DNA from: Gordonia pseudamarae
GTDB taxonomy: Bacteria; Actinomycetota; Actinomycetes; Mycobacteriales; Mycobacteriaceae
Direction of reading: 5' to 3'
Assembly (NCBI RefSeq): GCF_025273675.1
Contig: NZ_CP045809.1
Location: 992,001-1,056,000 of the forward strand
Length of the DNA: 64,000 bases
Shown here one piece after another: positions 58,350 to 64,000 of the stretch. Made by a program: the position numbers and the translations under genes. Every line of letters begins with the position of its first letter. The first letter of the stretch is position 1. The notes beneath the pieces were generated by a model. The model searched no databases. It worked only from the letters and a program-made list of their open reading frames with translations, and had not been told where the DNA came from.

Positions 58350-59508
58350 TGCCGATGTCGAGGAGTTCCGGCAGGAATTCGCGGCGTTCCTCGATGCCAA
58401 TCTGCCCGCCGAGTCCGAGGCCACCGCGCGCGCCCGCTCGAGTGCGGACATCCCGGATTGGGCCCGGGCCTGGCAGCGTACCCAATTCGACGCGGGCTGG
58501 CTGCTGCCGGGAAATCCACCCGAATTCGGCGGGCGCAACGCGGGCATCGTCGAACAGTTCGTGCACCTCACCGAACTGTCGGCCCGGCGGATCTATCACA
58601 GTTACAACCCGCAGGGGCTGGGCATTATCGCGGCCTCGCTGCTGACCTTCGGTACACCCGAACAGAAGCAGCGCTGGGCGGTGCCGATCCTGCGCGCCGA
58701 GATCACCGCTGCGCTGGGGATGAGCGAACCCGGAGCGGGATCGGATCTGGCCGGTCTGCGGACCACCGCTCGGCTCGACGGCGACCATTTCGTGGTCAAC
58801 GGCCAGAAGGTGTGGACCTCGGGCGCCCACCATGCCGACGTGCTGCTCACCTTCGTGCGCACCGACCCTGATGCACCCAAACATAAGGGGATCAGTGTGC
58901 TGGTCATTCCCACCGATACACCGGGGGTGACACGCAGGCCGTTCGGTTCGATCGCCTCGCGCGACGACCACGACTTCAACGAGGTGTTCTTCGACGATGC
59001 GCGGGTGCCCGCCGAGAATCTCGTCGGCGAGCTCAACGACGGCTGGACCGTCGCCAACGGTTCACTGGGGCACGAACGAACCCTGTTGTGGCTCAGTTTC
59101 GCCGACCGGCTCGACGACCTGCTGCGTGATTTTCACCCGCAGACCTCACTGGACGAGGACCGCTACGCGACGCTGGTGATGGACACCTACGCGTTGCGGT
59201 TGCTCGGGTCCAAGGCGCTGGCGCGCGCGGCACGCGGGGAACAGGACACACCGTCGCTGTCGGTGCTCAAGCTGCTCGGTTCGGAGGCCGTGCAACGCGC
59301 CACCGAGCATGCCCTGGCCGCTGCCGGTGGCGACGGGTTGGCGCATCCGGCGATGACCGCGCCCTACTGCCATACCGATCTGGAGCAGTTTTACGCGAGC
59401 TGGTTCGAGCGGTACGCGCGCAGTTTCGGGTTCACGATCGCCGGGGGCACCTCGGAGATCCAGCGCAACGTGATCGCCGAGCGGGTGCTGGGTATGCCGC
59501 GCAGGTGA
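58333..59508 (+). CDS. Acyl-CoA dehydrogenase subunit (long), pair 2
   Basis: The 391-residue protein carries the full pattern: AGWLLPGNPPEFGGRNAG, GMSEPGAGSDLAGLRTTARL, VNGQKVWTSGAHHADVL, FDDARVPAENLVGELNDGW and a C-terminal FTIAGGTSEIQRNVIAERVLGMP. The Gly in AGGT again replaces the Glu of the usual YEGT motif. Start GTG at 58333 has GGAGGGG 5 bases upstream; a longer ATG frame has no ribosome-binding site. Forms the second heteromeric pair with its upstream partner. Confidence 0.93.
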   Translation: MQLSFDADVEEFRQEFAAFLDANLPAESEATARARSSADIPDWARAWQRTQFDAGWLLPGNPPEFGGRNAGIVEQFVHLTELSARRIYHSYNPQGLGIIAASLLTFGTPEQKQRWAVPILRAEITAALGMSEPGAGSDLAGLRTTARLDGDHFVVNGQKVWTSGAHHADVLLTFVRTDPDAPKHKGISVLVIPTDTPGVTRRPFGSIASRDDHDFNEVFFDDARVPAENLVGELNDGWTVANGSLGHERTLLWLSFADRLDDLLRDFHPQTSLDEDRYATLVMDTYALRLLGSKALARAARGEQDTPSLSVLKLLGSEAVQRATEHALAAAGGDGLAHPAMTAPYCHTDLEQFYASWFERYARSFGFTIAGGTSEIQRNVIAERVLGMPRR

Positions 59509-59716
59509 GCCGGCGGCCGGAAGCCGCCTCGGCAAGGCCTGCGGAATCTTTGCAAAACGGACAGAGCCGTTCTGGCGAAATGGTATCTTTCACCCGCTGG
59601 AGATTGTAATCTCATATCCGAGAACGGCATTTCCGCCGGTGTCGATGGCAGCTGGCGTCGACACTCTCGATGTCACCTGACGACGCTGCCGTCGTCGCCG
59701 GAGAAAGGAACGCGCT
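59509..59716. promoter_or_regulatory. Promoter region of the lipoprotein gene
   Basis: The 208-base gap contains GAGATT-GT-AATCTC (59600-59613, a perfect dyad) and CGAGAAC-GGC-ATTTCCG (59619-59635), both loosely related to the region's operator palindrome. Nothing else is evident. Confidence 0.4.
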
Positions 59717-60253
59717 ATGCGTCAAACAAAGTTGAGCCGGGCACTGACCGCGTGTTGTGCGGCGGTCGTCGTGCTCGGTGTGGTCGCGGGCTGTAGCGAC
59801 GACGATGATTCGTCGGACTCGTCGTCGAGCGCCACGACCTCGGCCGTCACTTCGGCCGAGGCCACCGAGACCACCACCAGCGCTGCTGCGCCGGCCGATC
59901 CGGCGGTTACCCAAGAGGTCACCGACGCGTTCACCACGTTCTTCAACGGCAAGACCCCCGCGGCCGACCGCACCGCGCTGATCGAGAACCCCGACGGCTT
60001 CAGTCAGGTGCTCGCCGGTATGGCCGACGACACCCAGGCGCAGGGCACCAGCGTCGAGGTCAAGGGTGTCACGCTCACCGACGACACCAACGCCGACGTG
60101 TCCTACGACCTGCTGCTCAACGGTACCCCGGTGATGCCAGACCAGACCGGCCAGGCCGTCAAGGTCGACGGTGCATGGAAAGTCGCCAGCGCCACCTTCT
60201 GCGCGCTGCTCTCCATCCAGGGCACCGGCGCACAGATCCCCGCCTGCAACTGA
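59717..60253 (+). CDS. Secreted lipoprotein, low-molecular-weight antigen MTB12-like
   Basis: The 178-residue protein has a lipoprotein signal ending in GVVAGC (Cys26), a Ser/Asp/Thr-rich linker (residues 27-60) and a domain of about 110 residues with TDAFTTFFNGKTPAADRTALIENPDGFSQVLAGM, NADVSYDLLLNGTP and KVDGAWKVASATFCALLSIQG. This resembles the C-terminal domain of mycobacterial MTB12/CFP2-type low-molecular-weight antigens. Its function is unknown, possibly cell-envelope related. It sits among catabolic genes but has its own promoter region and is followed by two repeat elements. Confidence 0.75.
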   Translation: MRQTKLSRALTACCAAVVVLGVVAGCSDDDDSSDSSSSATTSAVTSAEATETTTSAAAPADPAVTQEVTDAFTTFFNGKTPAADRTALIENPDGFSQVLAGMADDTQAQGTSVEVKGVTLTDDTNADVSYDLLLNGTPVMPDQTGQAVKVDGAWKVASATFCALLSIQGTGAQIPACN

Positions 60254-60657
60254 GCTCGCTTCGTACCTCAGTCGGTGGTCCTTTGGTGCCGGTTGAGGTA
60301 CGAAGTCGCGCAGCGACTGCGCCTCGAAACCTGTGGGATCGCGATGTCCGCAACAGCTTCCGGTGGGGAGTGGTTGCGGACATCGCTGTCTCGCCGGGTT
60401 TCGAGGCGCATCGCCTGGCGGCTCTTCGTGCCTCAACCAGCGGGTTGGGGTGCTTTCGAGGCTCTTCATGCCGGTTGAGGTGCGAAGTCGCGCAGCGACT
60501 GCGCCTCGAAACCTGGTGGGATCGCGTTGTCCGCAACAGCTTCCGGTGGAGAGGTGGTTTCGAGGCTCATCGCCTGGCGACTCTTCGTGTCTCAACCAGC
60601 GGGTGATGGCGCTTTCGAGAAACTCTTCGCGCCTCGGCGGGCGGGGCCGAGAAGTGT
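60254..60657. repeat. 404-base intergenic region dominated by two tandem palindromic elements
   Basis: Two copies of the dispersed element fill the region. Copy A (60289-60444) starts CCGGTTGAGGTACGAAG and has a perfect 14-bp central hairpin (60341-60354 with 60373-60386). Copy B (60469-60603) is near-identical at its left end but lacks the right arm of the central hairpin. Both end in CTCAACCAGCGGG. A partial fragment of about 25 bases joins them. No gene is supported. Confidence 0.85.
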
Positions 60658-61479
60658 CTACAGGTGGACGAGGCGGGGGGCGTGGGACTGTTCACGGATC
60701 AGCGAACCGGCCTCGCGGGTGAGGGTGCGGGACGAACCCAGGAGCGCGTCGAGGATGTGGACGCGGCGGATGTGGCGGTGCAGCGAATGCTCGGCGGTGA
60801 AGCCGATCCCGCCGTGTACCTGCTGGGCGTGCCGACAGGCGATCAACGCCGCCCGGCCCGCCGCGGCCTTGGCCAGCAGTGCGCGCAGCAGGGAATCCTC
60901 CTGCGGGGAAGGGGAGTCCGCGTACAGGTCGACGGTAGCCGCGACCAGCGTGGCCTCGGCGCCCTCGATGGCGACGAGGGTTTCGGACAGGCGGTGCCGG
61001 ACCGCCTGGAATCCAGCGATCGGTGTGCCGAATTGAGTACGGTCCAGGGCGTGGGTGCGGGCGAGATCCAGCATTGCCCTGCTCGAACCCACCAGCCACC
61101 ACCCCAGGGCGATCCGGCCGCGAATCAGGGCGTCCTTGGGGAGTGGTCCCGGAGCCGACTGTGACAGCGGTAGTTCCGGGTCGAGAGCGATGCCACCGGT
61201 GTCGCGGCGACGGTGCCAGCGCAGCCACAGATCGCCGGTCATCGGCAGTGGGTGTTCGGTGGAGGTCCGCCCGGTGTCGAGCACATCGTTGATGATCGAC
61301 GCGTGGGTGCCGGTCTCGCCCACGAGCGCGAACACCAGCGGGATGGCGATCTCCGGGATCTCGGCGAGCATGTCGTGCCAGCCCAGGTCGTCGAGAGCGG
61401 TGTCGAGTGCGGGACCGGAATATTCGGTCATCGTGCTCCGCAAGGCCTCGCTGAGCAGGGTGATGTCGGTTCGGTCCAC
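60658..61479 (-). CDS. Acyl-CoA dehydrogenase-like subunit (short), pair 3
   Basis: The 274-residue protein is the shortest of the six; its C-terminal domain matches the family (THALDRTQFGTPIAGFQAVRHRLSETLVAIEGAEATLVAATVDL, QQVHGGIGFTAEHSLHRHIRRVHILDALL). The start GTG at 61479 overlaps the stop of the upstream long subunit by one base, with AAAGGA upstream, so the longer frame in a different register is rejected. It should pair with the protein at 61479-62573. Confidence 0.85.
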   Translation of the reverse strand: MDRTDITLLSEALRSTMTEYSGPALDTALDDLGWHDMLAEIPEIAIPLVFALVGETGTHASIINDVLDTGRTSTEHPLPMTGDLWLRWHRRRDTGGIALDPELPLSQSAPGPLPKDALIRGRIALGWWLVGSSRAMLDLARTHALDRTQFGTPIAGFQAVRHRLSETLVAIEGAEATLVAATVDLYADSPSPQEDSLLRALLAKAAAGRAALIACRHAQQVHGGIGFTAEHSLHRHIRRVHILDALLGSSRTLTREAGSLIREQSHAPRLVHL

Positions 61480-62573
61480 TACGAATCCTTTCCCAGATCG
61501 AGCAGCCGGCGTGCGATGATGTTGCGCTGGATCTCTGCGGTACCGCCGTAGATGGTGGCTGCTTTGGAATACAGGTACTCCGAACGCAGTGCGGGATCGG
61601 TCCATTCGACGGCGCCGGGTACCAGATCGCGGTATGTGTCGAACAACTGCTGTTCGGCGGTGGATAAGAGCACCTTGTCGATGGATGTCTCGGGTCCGAC
61701 GCGGCCGGTGTCGGCGAGCGTGCGCTGGGTGATGTGGGAACGGCAGCGCGCGGTGTGCACTGCCAGATACGCCGAACCGAGATCGAGGTCGTCTGCCTCG
61801 TCGGACTTTCCGGCCAGTCCGTCGAGCGTGGCCAGCAGATAGGCGATGCGATGCCAGAAGCAGGTGGACCGCTCGTACGGCAGCAGGTCCATCGCCAGGC
61901 GCCAGCCGTCGCCCGGTGCGCCCAGTATCCTGTCGGCGGGCACCACGACGTCATCGAAATAGACCTCGGCGAACTCGTCGACATCGTGCATCGTGCGCAG
62001 TGGCCGGACCGTGATGCCCGGGGTGTCCATGTCGACGAAGAACGCGGTGATGCCCGCATGGCCGGGGGCCGTGCGGGTCAGGAGCACGCACCGCGACGCG
62101 TACTGGGCCAGGCTGGTCCATACCTTCTGCCCGTTGATCACCCAGGAATCGCCGCGCTGCTCGGCGCGGGTGGACAGGGACGCCAGGTCGCTGCCCGAAC
62201 CGGGTTCGGAGAAGCCCTGGCACCATTGCTCGGTGCCGTCGAGCAGGCGCGGGACCATCTCCGCGGCCAGTTCGGGCCGGGCATAGGAGATCATCGTGGG
62301 TGCCAGCACCTCGATCATCGAGTAGATGCCGGGTTCGGCGAGAAAACGGGTGGCCACCTCCTCGCCGAGGATCGCCCGCAGCACGGCCGGCCCGCCGAGG
62401 CCACCCACCTCGGTGGGCCAGCCGTACCGCATCCAGTCCGCGTCGAACAGTGCCTTCCGAACGCGGGAGAGTTGGGCGACCTGGGCATCGAACGAATGGT
62501 CGTCGCCGGGGCTGAGGTCGTGGGTATCGAGCCAGGACCTCAGCTTCGCGCGGAATTCGTCGGCCTCGATCAC
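61479..62573 (-). CDS. Acyl-CoA dehydrogenase subunit (long), pair 3
   Basis: The 364-residue protein has the full acyl-CoA dehydrogenase pattern: RYGWPTEVGGLGGPA, QGFSEPGSGSDLASLSTRAEQ, INGQKVWTSLAQYASRC, FDDVVVPADRILGAPGDGW and the C-terminal TIYGGTAEIQRNIIARRLLDLG. The YGGT motif lacks the usual catalytic Glu. It overlaps the SnoaL-like gene upstream by 4 bp and the short partner downstream by 1 bp. It forms the third heteromeric pair. Confidence 0.93.
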   Translation of the reverse strand: MIEADEFRAKLRSWLDTHDLSPGDDHSFDAQVAQLSRVRKALFDADWMRYGWPTEVGGLGGPAVLRAILGEEVATRFLAEPGIYSMIEVLAPTMISYARPELAAEMVPRLLDGTEQWCQGFSEPGSGSDLASLSTRAEQRGDSWVINGQKVWTSLAQYASRCVLLTRTAPGHAGITAFFVDMDTPGITVRPLRTMHDVDEFAEVYFDDVVVPADRILGAPGDGWRLAMDLLPYERSTCFWHRIAYLLATLDGLAGKSDEADDLDLGSAYLAVHTARCRSHITQRTLADTGRVGPETSIDKVLLSTAEQQLFDTYRDLVPGAVEWTDPALRSEYLYSKAATIYGGTAEIQRNIIARRLLDLGKDS

Positions 62574-63034
62574 GGTGCGGCACTGAGGTCGACGACGTGG
62601 GGGCGGCCGGAGTTGTGTTCGCCGTTGCGCCGGATGAAGGTCATCGCCCGGGTGGCCAGACGCCAGCCGTCGCCGGTGCGGCGGTAGGTGTCGGTGTAGT
62701 AGCCGATGCGGATGTCGGTCTGGGTGTGGTCGATGAACTGCAGTGTCTGGGTTCCGTTGGCGTCGTTCACGATCCCGGATTCGTCGGGTTCGCCGAACTC
62801 GATCAGCGGGGTACCGGTGACGAACAGGCCCTTGGGCGCCACGGTCACCAGGGCGGGAAATTGATCGAGCGGATACACGTCGCCGAAGGCACTGTAGGTG
62901 CCATCGGGTGTGAACACCGAGACGACGCCCTGCACATCGCCTGTGGACATCGTCACGGCGTACTTGGCCAGGAGCTGGCCGATCTCGACGATGTCGTCGG
63001 TGCGGCTGCTCGTCGGCGCGCTATTTGTTGACAT
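62570..63034 (-). CDS. SnoaL-like protein
   Basis: The 154-residue protein has the SnoaL/NTF2 pattern with VEIGQLLAKYAVTMSTGDVQGVVSVFTPDGTYSAFGDVYPL and a last strand set QTDIRIGYYTDTYRRTGDGWRLATRAMTFIRR, typical of nuclear-transport-factor-2-like hydrolases, isomerases and dehydratases. It overlaps both neighbours (14 bp upstream, 4 bp downstream), so it is translated with the amidohydrolase and dehydrogenase pair. The reaction is unknown. Confidence 0.85.
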   Translation of the reverse strand: MSTNSAPTSSRTDDIVEIGQLLAKYAVTMSTGDVQGVVSVFTPDGTYSAFGDVYPLDQFPALVTVAPKGLFVTGTPLIEFGEPDESGIVNDANGTQTLQFIDHTQTDIRIGYYTDTYRRTGDGWRLATRAMTFIRRNGEHNSGRPHVVDLSAAP

Positions 63035-64000
63035 AGACCTGTCCTCCTTTCATCACGAAACGAACGTCCTGGGTGACGGTCATGTCGTCGAGCGGATTGC
63101 CCGGAACGGCGATGACGTCGGCGAGCAGGCCGTCGGCGAGGCGGCCGCGGTCGGTGACCTGGATCAGATCGGCGGCCACCACGGTGGCGGCCCGCAGGAC
63201 CGCCGCGGTGGACATGCCGCGTGAGACCAGGGCGACGAGTTCGTCGGCGTTCCTGCCGTGCGGGATGGCCGGGGCGTCGGTGCCGACGGCGATCTTCACC
63301 CCGGCATCGTAGGCCTTCTTCACCGAAATACGTGCCCGGGGAAACATCTCGGCGGCCTTGGCCTGGAGTTCGGGGGCCGCGTGTGAGGTGTCCATCGCAT
63401 CGGCGAGGCGGGTGGTGGGCACCAGGAAGGTGTCGTTGTCCACCAGCATCTGGATGGCTTCGTCGTCCATCAGGAAACCGTGTTCGATGCAGTCGATACC
63501 GGCCCGGACGGCCTGCTTGACCGCCTCGGCGCCATGGGTGTGCGAGGCCACGCGCAGGCCGCGGCGGTGCGCCTCGTCGACGATCGCGCACAACTCGTCG
63601 AACGAGTAGTGCTGCGCGCCAGGTGAACCGGTCAGGGACATGACACCACCGGAGACGCAGACCTTGATGAGCTGGGCGCCGTACTTGATCTGGTATCGCA
63701 CCGCCTTGCGGACCTCGTCGACACCGTTGGCGATGCCCTCCTCCAGGGTGAGTTCCATCATCCCGGGGGCGAACGCGGCGAACATGGTGGGATCGAGGTG
63801 GCCGCCGGTGGGGGTGATCGCGTGTCCGGCCGGCACGATCCGGGGACCGTCGATCCAGCCGGCGTCGATGGCCTTGCCCAGTGCCACGTCGAGCAGGTAG
63901 CCGCCGGTCTTGACGAACAGTCCGAGGTTGCGCACGGTGGTGAATCCGGCCCGCAGCGTGCGCCGGGAATTGCCGACGGCGCGCAGTATGCGGGTGGGCG
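63021..64000 (-). CDS. Imidazolonepropionase-like amidohydrolase (5' end outside window)
   Basis: The frame is open to the right edge, so about 326 residues of the C-terminal part are present. It shows TTVRNLG at the start of the visible part, LIKVCVSGGV (candidate carbamylated Lys), SHTHGAEAVKQAVRAGIDCIEHG (metal-binding His), and GTDAP, ending with VIAVPGNPLDDMTVTQDVRFVMKGGQVY. This pattern is that of prolidase/amidohydrolase 1 enzymes acting on amides, lactones or carboxylated compounds. It is the first visible gene of the minus-strand operon. The substrate is unknown. Confidence 0.88.
   Translation of the reverse strand, partial: PTRILRAVGNSRRTLRAGFTTVRNLGLFVKTGGYLLDVALGKAIDAGWIDGPRIVPAGHAITPTGGHLDPTMFAAFAPGMMELTLEEGIANGVDEVRKAVRYQIKYGAQLIKVCVSGGVMSLTGSPGAQHYSFDELCAIVDEAHRRGLRVASHTHGAEAVKQAVRAGIDCIEHGFLMDDEAIQMLVDNDTFLVPTTRLADAMDTSHAAPELQAKAAEMFPRARISVKKAYDAGVKIAVGTDAPAIPHGRNADELVALVSRGMSTAAVLRAATVVAADLIQVTDRGRLADGLLADVIAVPGNPLDDMTVTQDVRFVMKGGQVYVNK

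Noticed and set aside
1..64000. CRISPR arrays, tRNA, rRNA, insertion sequences and prophage genes
   Set aside because: None was seen. The repeats present are short tandem arrays without spacers, and no transposase or integrase gene appears. The IstA-like HTH is part of a regulator.

Overview
The window is a high-GC actinobacterial chromosome segment, most like Gordonia, Rhodococcus or another mycolic-acid genus. The signs are a complete mce transporter operon with two YrbE permeases, mycofactocin-type short-chain dehydrogenases, an F420-type LLM oxidoreductase, an MTB12-like lipoprotein, and many acyl-CoA dehydrogenases. I see no rRNA, tRNA, CRISPR array, phage or insertion-sequence gene. Coding density is high and genes form long operons with 4-bp ATGA/GTGA overlaps.

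Region 1 (1-31206) looks like an uptake and degradation island for a hydrophobic, probably polycyclic or terpenoid/steroid-like compound. A minus-strand operon (6187 to 780) encodes an enoyl-CoA hydratase-like protein, a tandem class III CoA-transferase, a small unknown protein, a RibB-like protein that has lost its catalytic motif, and an IclR regulator. A TetR regulator (6575-7276) sits between this operon and a long plus-strand run: SDR, P450, FAD dehydrogenase of the 3-ketosteroid dehydrogenase type, second P450, mycofactocin-type SDR, yrbEA-yrbEB-mceABCDEF, two Mce-associated proteins, an HsaA-like flavin monooxygenase and another mycofactocin-type SDR. A 920-residue LuxR-type ATPase regulator, a SnoaL-like protein and a flavin reductase close the region. 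Two copies of a 16-bp imperfect palindrome, each ending in a -35-like hexamer, lie upstream of the two arms and probably bind the TetR protein.

Region 2 (31270-40723) is a likely organosulfur or related small-molecule acquisition cluster. It has an ABC importer of the sulfonate/nitrate/taurine type with two unrelated lipoprotein binding proteins, an acyl-CoA-dehydrogenase-like protein, a LysR regulator, a DszC/SfnB-like monooxygenase and a flavoprotein monooxygenase. Region 3 (40760-47163) has a YcnI-like protein and a CopC-CopD fusion (copper handling), then a fused full-length ABC exporter with one degenerate and one canonical ATP site.

Region 4 (47324-64000) is a second catabolic locus: amidohydrolase, F420-type LLM enzyme, EthD-like protein, KshB-like reductase, three adjacent pairs of acyl-CoA dehydrogenases, enoyl-CoA hydratase, thiolase, TesB thioesterase, TetR regulator, lipoprotein, SnoaL-like protein and a second amidohydrolase running off the edge. 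A palindrome of the form TGAGAAT-N3-ATTCTCA recurs in its promoter regions and probably marks a local TetR regulon.

Two further patterns stand out. Short tandem repeats, mostly with a 15-bp unit, occur at protein ends, linkers and promoters throughout. A dispersed palindromic intergenic element appears at all four convergent gene junctions of region 4.
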